Source of the DNA: Paraburkholderia nodosa DSM 21604 | Lineage (GTDB): Bacteria > Pseudomonadota > Gammaproteobacteria > Burkholderiales > Burkholderiaceae | Reading direction: 5' to 3' | Assembly: GCF_000519185.1 (NCBI RefSeq) | Contig: NZ_JAFA01000004.1 | Coordinates: 1 to 64,000 of the forward strand | DNA length: 64,000 nt | Shown here: one piece after another, positions 8,622 to 17,280 of the stretch | How positions within the stretch are numbered: the stretch's first letter is position 1 | Layout: each line of letters begins with the position of its first letter | Translations under genes and position numbers: made by a program | Notes under the pieces: generated by a model | Told to the model about the DNA's origin: nothing | Databases searched by the model: none | The model's input: only the letters and a program-made list of their open reading frames with translations

Positions 8622-8941
8622 ATCGCAACTCCTTCGCACGCTGCGTGCGTTCTTGATGAGCACGGTTTCGAGTGTAGGCGCCGCCCCCGGACACAGGTGC
8701 AACGGCGCTGCGAGATTGGTAACAACGAGTTATGCGCCTGTTGCGTTGCCACTGCGCCAATCGTTTTGCGTATTGCTCAGTACACCGATGGATTCTGCAT
8801 GATGGAGCACGCTGAACTCCGACCCCTGGCGTGAGGCGGCGCGGGCGTTTGCCATTGACGGAATCCGGGTACACTCGAAGGCGACCCGCGGTCGAGTCCT
8901 GACTGTGTCGCGCCCGCTCTCCAGCCAGTTTTTTGTACCCG
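8622..8941. other. Divergent intergenic region, 320 bases
   Basis: Lies between the divergent exported-protein gene and the response-regulator gene. It must carry both promoters. A TACACT -10-like element near 8868-8873 faces the response regulator but has only a weak -35 upstream. I see no repeat, RNA gene or small coding frame that I can support. Confidence 0.4.
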
Positions 8942-9292
8942 ATGCCAAAACGAATCCTGCTAGTCGACGACAATCGCGACGTCGCAGATGCGCTCGCGGC
9001 GCTCGTCGAGTTCGAAGGTCATCAAGCCCGATGCGCCGCCGATGGACATGAGGCCCTGCTCGTTGCCGGATTGTTCCTTCCCGAACTTGCCTTCGTGGAC
9101 TGGAGGCTTCCGGACATGAGCGGCGGCGAACTGGTGGACCAGCTTCGGCTCAACCCCGCTCTGTCGCATACCCGGTACGTTCTGCTGTCGGGACACACCG
9201 ACCCGGACATCGCGGCCAAGGCTGCAGCAGCCGGTTTCTACAAATGTCTGACGAAACCCGTGCGGCTCGAAGACCTGCTGGCCTGCCTGTGA
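8942..9292 (+). CDS. Single-domain response regulator (CheY-like receiver)
   Basis: A 116-residue stand-alone receiver domain. The acidic pocket is in ILLVDDNRD (Asp9-Asp10), the phosphoacceptor is Asp53 in FVDWRLPDMSGGE, Ser83 lies in LLSGHTD and the conserved Lys105 in CLTKPVR. It has no DNA-binding or enzymatic output domain, so it probably works as a phosphorelay shuttle or by protein contact. The ATG at 8942 is preferred to the in-frame TTG at 8933. The hybrid kinase follows on the same strand and in the same reading frame after the TGA at 9290-9292, so the two are very likely partners. Confidence 0.85.
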   Translation: MPKRILLVDDNRDVADALAALVEFEGHQARCAADGHEALLVAGLFLPELAFVDWRLPDMSGGELVDQLRLNPALSHTRYVLLSGHTDPDIAAKAAAAGFYKCLTKPVRLEDLLACL

Positions 9293-9469
9293 CGCGTGTC
9301 CGACCGGCTGCCGCTTCGGCACCGGTTACCCTCCGTGGCGATCTTGACGGCTCGCGCCGGGAGCTGGAACGAGAATTGCGCACCCTGCCTCGCTCGTGCG
9401 CAGCGTCGAATCCTCCACGAACATCGCCGTTCCGAAATCCAGCAGCGTCTCCGGGAGCCGAGTCGCGTC

Positions 9470-11206
9470 ATGAACAAGGAAGTTCCACCGCCGATCGAGC
9501 GCCCCTTGACCCGCTGGCCGGGCGAAATGGCGGAGCGCATCGCCGCATTCGACTGGAGCGACACGGCGCTCGGCCCACGCGAAACGTGGTCGGCGAGCCT
9601 CGTCGCCGCGATCAATATGCTCCTCGCCTCGCCTTCTCCGCTCGTCATGCTTTGGGGACACGAAGGCACGATGGTCTACAACGACGCCTACGCGGTTTTC
9701 GCGGGCAGCCGGCATCCGTTCCTGCTCGGCAAACCGGTCGAAACCGGCTGGCCAGAGGTGGCGGCGTTCAACCGCAATGTCGTCGATACGTGCCTCGCCG
9801 GCGGAACGCTGGCCTTCCAGGACAAGCAGCTCGTGCTGTATCGCGAAGGTCACGCCGAAGACGTCTGGTTGGACCTGAGCTACAGCCCGGTTTTCGAAGA
9901 CGACGAGCGGCCGGCAGGCGTCATCGCCATCGTGTTCGAAACGACCGCGAAGGTGCAGGCGGAAAGGCAGCGCAAGGTGGCCGAAGACGCGCTGCTGCAA
10001 CTGACCCAGACACTGGAGCAGCGCGTCGCCGAGGAAGTGGGCGCGCGCGTGGCAATGGAGGAGCGGCTGCGTCAGGCACAAAAGCTGGAGGCGATCGGCA
10101 GTCTCACGGGCGGCGTGGCGCACGACTTCAACAACGTCTTGCAGGTCATTTCCGCCAACCTGCAGCTCATCGAGCTTTCCACGCGAGGCAACGTCGCGCT
10201 CGAGCGGCGCGTGGCGGCGGTCAGCAACGCGGTGTCGCGCGGCGCGAAACTCGCGGCGCAATTGCTGGCCTTCGCACGCAGGCAACCGCTCGCGCCGGCC
10301 GTTCTGAATCCCTTCCGGCTGGTCGAAGGCATCGCCGAGATGCTTCACCGCACGTTGCCGGAGACGATCGAACTCGCCATCGTGCCTGCGCAGGAGAGCT
10401 GGAATATCTGTGCAGACCGAAGTCAACTGGAAAGCGCGCTGTTGAATCTGGTCATCAATTCGCGCGACGCGATAGACGGACCCGGACGCATCGGCGTGTG
10501 TCTCGCGAACATCGACGCAGGCAACGACGAACTGGCGCGCCGCGATGGCGTGCCAGCGGGCGAATATGTGCGCCTGCGCGTTTCGGACTCGGGCAGCGGC
10601 ATGCCCGACCACGTGAAAGCGCGCGTGTTCGAGCCGTTCTTCACGACCAAGGCCGAGGGCCAGGGAACGGGACTGGGCTTGAGCATGGTGCACGGGTTCG
10701 TGGCGCAGAGTTCGGGCCACGTTTTCATCGAAAGCGCGCAAGGCCAGGGCACGACCGTCAACCTCTATTTCCCGCGCAGCCTGGAAGCGGAATACGACGC
10801 TTACAAGCCGACCGTCGCGAGACAGGAGCGCGGCGGCGAGACCATTCTCGTGGTCGAAGACGATGCCGACGTGCGCATTGCCGCGATCGAAATGCTGGCC
10901 CAGCTCGGCTACAAGGTACTCTCCGCGCAAGATGGCGAAAGCGCGCTCAAGCTGATCCAGAGCGGCCCGCGTTTCGACCTGCTGTTCACGGATGTCGTGA
11001 CGCCGGGCACGGTGAGAAGCAGCGAACTGGCTCGTATTGCGAGCGGGCCGCCGTATTACGCCGAGGTCCTGTTTGCCTCTGGCTACACGCGCGACGTCAT
11101 TTTCCACGACGGCAAGCTCGACGAAGGCGTCGCGCTCATTAGCAAGCCTTATCGATACGACGAGCTTGCCGTTGCGGTGCGCAATGCGCTCAGCAAGACC
11201 GACTGA
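9470..11206 (+). CDS. Hybrid sensor histidine kinase (PAS-HisKA-HATPase-receiver)
   Basis: 578 residues from the ATG at 9470, with no predicted membrane segment, so a cytoplasmic sensor. Order: PAS-like sensor (about 20-170) with WSDTALGPRETW and GTMVYNDAY; a coiled linker; dimerisation/phosphoacceptor helix with His218 in GGVAHDFNNVL; ATPase domain with N-box NLVINSRDAI, G1 DSGSGMP, F-box FEPFFTTK and G2 GQGTGLGL; then a receiver with Asp508 in FTDVVTPG and Lys in ISKPYR. The frame stays open back to a GTG at 9296, four bases after the preceding regulator's stop, so a 636-residue product translationally coupled to it is possible. No transcription-factor output is present, so the pathway's final effector lies elsewhere. 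Confidence 0.85.
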   Translation: MNKEVPPPIERPLTRWPGEMAERIAAFDWSDTALGPRETWSASLVAAINMLLASPSPLVMLWGHEGTMVYNDAYAVFAGSRHPFLLGKPVETGWPEVAAFNRNVVDTCLAGGTLAFQDKQLVLYREGHAEDVWLDLSYSPVFEDDERPAGVIAIVFETTAKVQAERQRKVAEDALLQLTQTLEQRVAEEVGARVAMEERLRQAQKLEAIGSLTGGVAHDFNNVLQVISANLQLIELSTRGNVALERRVAAVSNAVSRGAKLAAQLLAFARRQPLAPAVLNPFRLVEGIAEMLHRTLPETIELAIVPAQESWNICADRSQLESALLNLVINSRDAIDGPGRIGVCLANIDAGNDELARRDGVPAGEYVRLRVSDSGSGMPDHVKARVFEPFFTTKAEGQGTGLGLSMVHGFVAQSSGHVFIESAQGQGTTVNLYFPRSLEAEYDAYKPTVARQERGGETILVVEDDADVRIAAIEMLAQLGYKVLSAQDGESALKLIQSGPRFDLLFTDVVTPGTVRSSELARIASGPPYYAEVLFASGYTRDVIFHDGKLDEGVALISKPYRYDELAVAVRNALSKTD

Positions 11207-11213
11207 CGCAAGC

Positions 11214-12458
11214 TCAGGTCTTCAACCCGATCTGCGCGCGTCCGAGCGGCGTCAGGTCGTCGACCGTTGCGCGCCCGAGGAAATCGACTTCGAAATGATC
11301 CGTCGGGAAGTCCGGCGGACTCTTGCCCTCGAGGAAGCTCGGCAGTTGCCGCGCGAGATACGCGTCGTTCTTGGCGCAGGACGGCGCCGACGCGATGTAC
11401 ATCACGTTGCTGTAGCCCTTGCCGCGATGCGCATCCTCCACGGCATGAATGACGTCGCTGTGCCAGAAGACGGTATCTCCCGGTTGCATCAAGGGGATCG
11501 ACGAAAGCGCGTGGAAAAGCGGCGCATGATACTCCGGCTTGATCGAGAGCGCCCGGCCCGGCATCGCGCCGCACAGGTCGTCGTCGGCAATGTCGTCCTG
11601 CAGCGCGCGCAGCAGGATGTAGACCATCGCGTTCGCAATCGGCACGAGTTGCAGCGTGCCGTCGCCGGGGCCTTGCTGCGTGAGCGCCGTCCAGCCCTGA
11701 AACGTGCGGAACATCGAGCAGACAGCGGGTGACGGAATCTCTTCGACCGCGGTGCGCCACGCCGCATCGAACGCGTCATAGTCGCGCCAGTTTCCGGAGA
11801 ACACATGGCGGTAGACCTTGCGGAAGTTCGCTTCGATCCAGCGCTCGACTGAACCGCCGTCGCAATGCGCGGAAAGACCCAGCGACTCGGAGCCGGGCGG
11901 GCGGCGGCGCAGCCGGTCTGCATAAACCGGCACGTGATCCGGGTCGAAATGCACGCGGCCTTCGCTCTCGGTGCGCCACAGCCGGTTCAGGAACACGCGC
12001 GCCTGCGTGAGTTCCGGCGACTGCCGCGCCAGCACTTGCGGCTTCGACCAGTAGACACCGTAGATCTGCGGCTTGCTCGAGGCCAGCTGGCCGAAATATT
12101 TGTCTTCGGCGCGATGAAGCAGCTTGCGGTCGAGATCGTTGCGCTCGACATAGTCGGCAATGTCGTTGTCCCACTGCTCCACGAGCGAGCGGTCGAAGAC
12201 CTTGCGGATGACGCACGCGCCGCGCGCCTTCACGAGCGCGATCTGCTCCGCGCTCACCCGGTTGCCGACGATGTCCGCGAAGGCGATTTCGGGGATGACC
12301 GGCTCACCCCGGTCGCGAAGCTGGGCGATGCGATGCGCCTCTTCGTGCATGGCCGATTCGACCTCGGCGAACACGGCCTGGTAGCTGGGCAGCTTTTCCC
12401 GCAGTTCCTGCTTGGCCTGGCGGATAGCTGCGGGCAGGTCGTCGATATGCAAAGCCAT
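11214..12458 (-). CDS. DUF1479 family protein (YbiU-like, phytanoyl-CoA dioxygenase fold)
   Basis: A 414-residue protein close in length to E. coli YbiU (about 421). DUF1479 proteins are related to Fe(II)/2-oxoglutarate dioxygenases. Candidate metal ligands are the HCDGG motif (His-X-Asp) in the middle and the His of VIHAVEDAHRG near residue 350, with GDTVFWHSD just before it. The start is the ATG read from 12458, preceded by GGTGGAGAC; longer in-frame extensions run over the divergent AraC gene and are rejected. The AraC regulator is divergent, 99 bases away. The substrate is unknown. The gene's end is seven bases from the kinase gene's end, in convergent orientation. Confidence 0.75.
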   Translation of the reverse strand: MALHIDDLPAAIRQAKQELREKLPSYQAVFAEVESAMHEEAHRIAQLRDRGEPVIPEIAFADIVGNRVSAEQIALVKARGACVIRKVFDRSLVEQWDNDIADYVERNDLDRKLLHRAEDKYFGQLASSKPQIYGVYWSKPQVLARQSPELTQARVFLNRLWRTESEGRVHFDPDHVPVYADRLRRRPPGSESLGLSAHCDGGSVERWIEANFRKVYRHVFSGNWRDYDAFDAAWRTAVEEIPSPAVCSMFRTFQGWTALTQQGPGDGTLQLVPIANAMVYILLRALQDDIADDDLCGAMPGRALSIKPEYHAPLFHALSSIPLMQPGDTVFWHSDVIHAVEDAHRGKGYSNVMYIASAPSCAKNDAYLARQLPSFLEGKSPPDFPTDHFEVDFLGRATVDDLTPLGRAQIGLKT

Positions 12459-12557
12459 GTCACTGTCTCCACCTTGGTGATTTCGAATGATGGGAGCGTA
12501 CGCCGGCGCAGCCTTGGCCGGTGATATTATCAAGTCAATCTTTTTGTAGATTCGGCC

Positions 12558-13529
12558 ATGAAAGCAGCATACGAGCACGTCGACTTCGGCAGCAGGTGTT
12601 CGGTGCGGGTTTACCACCGGCGCTTGCCGCGCATTCCGTTCGAGTGGCATCACCACCCGGAATACGAACTCACGCTGACGATGAACAGCCAGGGCAAGCG
12701 CTATATCGGCGACTCGGTCAACGTTTATGGCGCCGACGATCTCGTCCTGGTCCCGCCGGACATGCCGCACACCTGGTCGTCCAATCGCTCGATCGACCCG
12801 GCGGATTCGCAGGTGGCCATCGTCATCTGGTTCGAAGGCAGCTGGGTGCAGCGCCTCGCCGACGTTTGCCCGGAATACGCGAACCTGCGCAACCTGCTGC
12901 GTCGCGCGGCCTGTGGACTGGTCTTCGAAGAAGGCGCCGGCGCGCATATGCGCGGCTATCTCGACCGTCTTTTGTCGGCGGACCCGCGCGGGCGTCTGGC
13001 TGCCGTGCTGGAGATCCTCGTCTGGCTGTCTGATTTACCGGCCAACCAGCTGGCGACGCCCAGCGCGTTCGAAGGCCGCGTTGGCGCGTCTTCGGGCTAC
13101 GAGCCCGAGCAACTGAACCGGGTGCTTGCGCTGATCGAAACGCAGTTCTCGCAACCCTTGCGGCTTTCGACGCTCGCCAAGGCCGCGGGCTTGTCCGAAC
13201 GCACGCTGACGAGACATTTCGTGCAGCACACGGGCGAAAGCGTGGGGCAGTACATCGCGCGGGTACGAATCGGCCATGCCTGCCGGCTCTTGACCGACAC
13301 GCAGATTCCCATCTCCGTGATCGCCACCCGCTCGGGGTTTCCCAACGCCGCGAATTTCAACCGGCAGTTCAAGGCCACGAAAGCGTTGACGCCGGTGGCC
13401 TACCGACAACAATTCAAGGGTGCAAAGCTTGACGAGGATCATGGTGCACCGTCCCTGACCGAGCGCTCGCCTTCTCTCGAGCCTGCGCGGCGGATGGCGG
13501 GCGGCAAGCCCCGGTTGCGCCGGGCCTGA
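12558..13529 (+). CDS. AraC-family transcriptional regulator with N-terminal cupin
   Basis: A 323-residue regulator. The N-terminal cupin sensor domain (about 20-110) shows FEWHHHPEYELTL and LVPPDMPHTW. The C-terminal AraC domain (about 185-285) has two helix-turn-helix units, LSTLAKAAGLSERTLTRHF and the later segment ISVIATRSGFPNAANFNRQFK. A basic tail of about 35 residues follows. It is divergent from the DUF1479 gene and 205 bases upstream of the ABC importer operon, so it plausibly controls both. An odd palindrome TGATATTATCA at 12522-12532, upstream of its start, is a candidate binding or promoter element. Confidence 0.85.
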   Translation: MKAAYEHVDFGSRCSVRVYHRRLPRIPFEWHHHPEYELTLTMNSQGKRYIGDSVNVYGADDLVLVPPDMPHTWSSNRSIDPADSQVAIVIWFEGSWVQRLADVCPEYANLRNLLRRAACGLVFEEGAGAHMRGYLDRLLSADPRGRLAAVLEILVWLSDLPANQLATPSAFEGRVGASSGYEPEQLNRVLALIETQFSQPLRLSTLAKAAGLSERTLTRHFVQHTGESVGQYIARVRIGHACRLLTDTQIPISVIATRSGFPNAANFNRQFKATKALTPVAYRQQFKGAKLDEDHGAPSLTERSPSLEPARRMAGGKPRLRRA

Positions 13530-13733
13530 GGTCCCGTACGCGGGGTTGAGCCATCGCAAACGGACCCAGGCTAACCGTAAGCCAGTCGCAATGATTCGCT
13601 ATGCCTGCTCGCGTCAGCGATTTCCCTGGAGTGCTGTCATTAGCGCCAGGAATGTGGTGATATAGCGAAAAATCGCACGGTCGGACAGAAAATTCACGCT
13701 CGATAAGAAATGCCCAAACAAAGGAGACAGTCC

Positions 13734-14978
13734 ATGAGGATGTTGCGCTCGTTGCTGGTTGGTGCGGTGGTATCGTCGGCGTTGTCAGGAGGGGCCGCGC
13801 AAGCGCAGACGGTCAAGATTGCCTTCATCGATCCGCTGTCCGGCCTGATGGCGTCACTCGGAACGAACCAGCTGCACAGCTGGCAATACACGGCCGAATA
13901 CGCCAACGAGCACAACTGGGCAAACGGCACGAAGTTCGAGGTGGTCGGATTCGACAACAAGCTTTCGCCGCAGGAAAGCCTGACCGTGCTGAACCAGGCC
14001 GCCGACCAGGGCATTCGCTATATCGTGCAGGGCAACGGCTCGTCGGTCGGCCTCGCGCTGGAGGATGCGGTCGCCAAGTACAACTCGCGCAATCCGGGCA
14101 AGGAAATCGTCTACCTGAACTACGCCGCGGTGGACCCGGCCATGACCAACGCCCGGTGCGACTACTGGCACTTCCGCTTCGACGCCAACGCCGACATGAA
14201 GATGGATGCGCTCACCACGTTCCTCGCGCGCGACAAGGACATCAAGAAGGTCTACCTCATCAATCAGGACTACTCGTTTGGCCACGATGTTTCGCGCGTG
14301 GCGCGCGAGGACCTGAAGAGCAAGCGCCCGGATATCGTGATCGTCGGCGACGATTTTCATCCACTCGCGCGCGTGAAGGACTTCTCGCCCTACGCCACCA
14401 AGATCAAGGCGTCCGGCGCCGACACGGTGATCACGGGCAACTGGGGCAGCGACCTCGCCTTGCTCGTGAAGGCGAGCAAGGATGCGGGCGTGACGGCCAA
14501 CTTCTACACCTATTACGCGGGCACGACCGGCGTGCCGACGGCCATGGGCGCGTCCGGCGCCGACCATGTGAAGTACGTGGGCGTGTTCGGCCCGAACACG
14601 GCGAACAACCCGCCCGTGGTTGGGCAGATCATCGAGGGCTACAAGAAGAAGTACAACGACGACTATTACCTGGCGACGGCCTATACCGCCATCGAAATGC
14701 TGAGCAAGGCGATCAACGCGACGAAGTCGAACGATCCCGTCAAGGTGGCCAAGGCCATGGAGGGCATGACGGTCGACGGCATGAACGGTCCGGTGGCGAT
14801 GCGTGCTGCCGATCACCAGGCGCAGCAGTCGCTCGTGATCGCGACATGGACCAAGGCGGACGGCAAAACGGTAAAGTACGACCAGGAGAACACCGGCTAT
14901 GGCTGGCGCACCGACGTCCAGCTTGGGCCGACCGCGGCAACGCAGCCGACCACTTGCCAGATGAAGCGCCCGGGCTGA
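13734..14978 (+). CDS. ABC transporter substrate-binding protein, LivK type
   Basis: A 414-residue periplasmic binding protein. The signal peptide MRMLRSLLVGAVVSSALSGG with cleavage after AQA precedes QTVKIAFIDPLSG, the typical first strand of type I (Leu/Ile/Val-like) binding proteins. The ATG at 13734 has AAGGAG at 13721-13726 seven bases upstream; the ATG at 13710 lacks a ribosome site. Two lobes are joined by hinge segments such as YLINQDYSFGHDVSR. It is the first gene of a five-gene importer. The ligand is unknown; members of this group bind amino acids, amides, urea or aromatic acids. Confidence 0.85.
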   Translation: MRMLRSLLVGAVVSSALSGGAAQAQTVKIAFIDPLSGLMASLGTNQLHSWQYTAEYANEHNWANGTKFEVVGFDNKLSPQESLTVLNQAADQGIRYIVQGNGSSVGLALEDAVAKYNSRNPGKEIVYLNYAAVDPAMTNARCDYWHFRFDANADMKMDALTTFLARDKDIKKVYLINQDYSFGHDVSRVAREDLKSKRPDIVIVGDDFHPLARVKDFSPYATKIKASGADTVITGNWGSDLALLVKASKDAGVTANFYTYYAGTTGVPTAMGASGADHVKYVGVFGPNTANNPPVVGQIIEGYKKKYNDDYYLATAYTAIEMLSKAINATKSNDPVKVAKAMEGMTVDGMNGPVAMRAADHQAQQSLVIATWTKADGKTVKYDQENTGYGWRTDVQLGPTAATQPTTCQMKRPG

Positions 14979-15018
14979 ACGTGCTCTCGCTACGACACTT
15001 CACAAGGATCATCGGGCA

Positions 15019-15966
15019 GTGGAATTCCTGACCATCTCTCTGTTGAACGGCATCGGCTACGGGCTGCTGCTGTTCATGCTTTCCTCGGGTCTCACCTTGA
15101 TCTTCAGCATGATGGGCGTGCTCAATTTCGCGCACGCCAGCTTTTACATGCTCGGGGCCTACTTTGCCTACACCGTTGCCAGCAAGATCGGTTTCTGGCC
15201 GGCGCTCGTGGTGGCGCCGGTGCTCGTGGCGTGTGTCGGCGCGCTCGTCGAGCGTTTCGGCTTGCGCACCGTGCACAAGTATGGGCATGTGGCGGAATTG
15301 CTGTTCACCTTCGGCCTGTCGTATCTGATCGTGGAGGGCGTCAAGCTGGTCTGGGGTCTGGCGGCGGTCCCGTACGCCATTCCGCCCGAACTGAACGGGG
15401 CGCTGTTCAAGGTGTACACGTCGGAGTTTCCGAAGTATCGCGCCTTCATGATGCTCATCTCGATCGCCATGCTCGCGGCGCTGTATCTGCTGTTGACGCG
15501 CACGCGCATCGGCCTCGTCATTCAGGCGTCGCTCACGCACCCGGAAATGGTCGAGGCGCTCGGGCACAACGTGCAGCGCGTGTTCATGCTGGTGTTCGGC
15601 GGCGGCGCCGCGCTGGCGGGCCTCGCAGGCGTGATTGGCGGCAACGCGTTCGTCACGTCGCCTTCGATGGCCGAGTCGGTGGGCACCATCGTGTTCGTGA
15701 TCGCCGTGGTGGGCGGCATGGGCTCGCTGTCAGGCGCGTTCATCGCGTCGCTGCTGATCGGCATCATGCAGACCTTCGCCGTCACGATCGATGCCTCGCT
15801 CTCCGACCTGTTCTCACTCGTTGGCTTGAGGGTCACGGACGGCACGACGCTCTCGTCGCTGTGGCGCATGCCGGTCTCGCAGGTCGCGCCGATTCTGCCT
15901 TATCTGCTCATGGTGCTCATGATGATCCTGCGACCGCGCGGGTTGCTCGGCAAGCGGGAGGGCTGA
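15019..15966 (+). CDS. ABC transporter permease, LivH type
   Basis: A 315-residue inner-membrane permease with about eight helices. Family signatures: LLNGIGYGLLLFMLSSGLTL at the N-terminus, MGVLNFAHASFYMLGAYFAY (about 34-53) and GGMGSLSGAFIASLLIGI (about 233-250). The GTG at 15019 is used, with AAGGAT about nine bases upstream. It is 40 bases after the binding-protein gene and three bases before the LivM-type permease gene, with which it should form the channel heterodimer. Confidence 0.88.
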   Translation: MEFLTISLLNGIGYGLLLFMLSSGLTLIFSMMGVLNFAHASFYMLGAYFAYTVASKIGFWPALVVAPVLVACVGALVERFGLRTVHKYGHVAELLFTFGLSYLIVEGVKLVWGLAAVPYAIPPELNGALFKVYTSEFPKYRAFMMLISIAMLAALYLLLTRTRIGLVIQASLTHPEMVEALGHNVQRVFMLVFGGGAALAGLAGVIGGNAFVTSPSMAESVGTIVFVIAVVGGMGSLSGAFIASLLIGIMQTFAVTIDASLSDLFSLVGLRVTDGTTLSSLWRMPVSQVAPILPYLLMVLMMILRPRGLLGKREG

Positions 15967-15969
15967 CCG

Positions 15970-17280
15970 ATGAAACCGCTCATTCAGGCCAGCACCGGTT
16001 CGGCCTTGCAACGCCAGGGACTGCTGCAATCCGCGCATTCGCTGCGCTGGATCATTTGGGGCGCCACGGTGCTCGTGATGCTGGTGCTGCCGCTCGTGTT
16101 TTCCAGCGGCTTCGCGATCGCGCTGCTGTCGCAGATGGACATCATGATCATCTTCGCGCTTTCGTACAACATGCTGCTCGGTCAGACCGGCATGCTCTCG
16201 TTCGGGCACGCGGTGTACTCCGGGCTCGGCGCATTCGTCGCGGCGCATGTGCTCAACCAGATCGGCGCGAGCCATTTCCCGTTGCCCGTTTCGCTGCTGC
16301 CGCTGGTCGGCGGGCTCGGGGGCATGCTGTTCGGCGTGCTGTTCGGCTACGTGACCACGCGCAAGTCGGGCACCACCTTCGCGATGATCACGCTCGGCAT
16401 CGGCGAAATGGTGGCGGCGAGTTCGCTGATGTTTCCCGGATTCTTCGGCGGCGAGGGCGGGGTGCCGACCAATCGCACGGTTGGCCATGCGGTGCTCGGC
16501 ATCACTTACGGCCCGGCGATCCAGGTGTACTACCTGATCGCGGTGTGGTGTCTCGTGTCGATGATCGCCATGTACGCATGGACGCAGACACCGCTCGGCC
16601 GCATCGCCAACGCCGTGCGCGACAACCCCGAGCGTGTGGAATTCGTCGGGTACAACACGCAGCGCGTGCGCTTTTTCGTGATGGTCCTTTCGGCGTTCTT
16701 CGCCGGCATTGCGGGCGGCCTCTCGGTGATCGACTTCGAGATCGTGACCGCGGAGAATGTCGGCGCTGCGCAGTCCGGCGGCGTGCTGCTCGCGACGTTC
16801 ATCGGCGGCGGCGCGTTCTTCTTCGGGCCGATCATCGGCTCGATTTTGTTCGTGCTGTTTGCGGTCGCGTTGTCCAATCTCACGCCGGCATGGTTGCTGT
16901 ACCTCGGCCTCTTCTTCGTGCTGGTGGTGATGTACGTGCCGGGCGGCGTGTCGAGCCTGCTGATGAAGCAGGTCCCTCTCATCGCGGCGCGCAAGCTGCA
17001 CCGCATGCTGCCGTCCTATGCGGCGGCGTTGGGCGCCGCGCTGATCTTGCTTGCTGCGCTCGTGCTGACGGTCGAACTCGTCTACAAGGTGCAGATCGAT
17101 AGCGACAACGGCACGGCCATGGCGTTCTTCGGCCTGAACTTCGATGCCGCGTCGTGGAAGCCCTGGGCCGTCGCCGCGGTGCTGTGGGCGCTGGGCGCAC
17201 AAGCGGGACGCCTCGCTGCCGCGCGGGTGCGCGACGCCTGGGATGGCGTGCAACGGGAAATCGCTGGGAGCAACGTATGA
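15970..17280 (+). CDS. ABC transporter permease, LivM type, with C-terminal extension
   Basis: A 436-residue permease. The core (about 30-335) shows YNMLLGQTGMLSFGHAVYSG and GGGAFFFGPIIGSILFVL, characteristic of LivM. Ordinary LivM proteins end soon after this core. Here about 100 more residues follow, including two extra hydrophobic segments (ALGAALILLAALVLTVELVY and AVAAVLWALGAQAGRLAAA) separated by a hydrophilic loop with VQIDSDNGTAM. The stop overlaps the next start as ATGA at 17277-17280, so the pair is translationally coupled. Confidence 0.88.
   Translation: MKPLIQASTGSALQRQGLLQSAHSLRWIIWGATVLVMLVLPLVFSSGFAIALLSQMDIMIIFALSYNMLLGQTGMLSFGHAVYSGLGAFVAAHVLNQIGASHFPLPVSLLPLVGGLGGMLFGVLFGYVTTRKSGTTFAMITLGIGEMVAASSLMFPGFFGGEGGVPTNRTVGHAVLGITYGPAIQVYYLIAVWCLVSMIAMYAWTQTPLGRIANAVRDNPERVEFVGYNTQRVRFFVMVLSAFFAGIAGGLSVIDFEIVTAENVGAAQSGGVLLATFIGGGAFFFGPIIGSILFVLFAVALSNLTPAWLLYLGLFFVLVVMYVPGGVSSLLMKQVPLIAARKLHRMLPSYAAALGAALILLAALVLTVELVYKVQIDSDNGTAMAFFGLNFDAASWKPWAVAAVLWALGAQAGRLAAARVRDAWDGVQREIAGSNV

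Noticed and set aside
9244..11142. A 632-codon plus-strand frame overlapping the hybrid kinase
   Set aside because: Out of frame with the kinase and made of Arg/Gly/Ala-rich sequence with no domains.
12522..12532. TGATATTATCA considered as an FNR-type site
   Set aside because: It is an odd 11-base palindrome and does not fit the TTGAT-N4-ATCAA spacing; kept only as a possible AraC or promoter element.
12459..12947. Longer N-terminus for the DUF1479 protein
   Set aside because: It would overlap the divergent AraC gene, and the ATG at 12458 has a ribosome site and matches the family length.
15231..17102. A 623-codon frame over livH and livM
   Set aside because: Shadow frame; both permeases are clear in the other frame.
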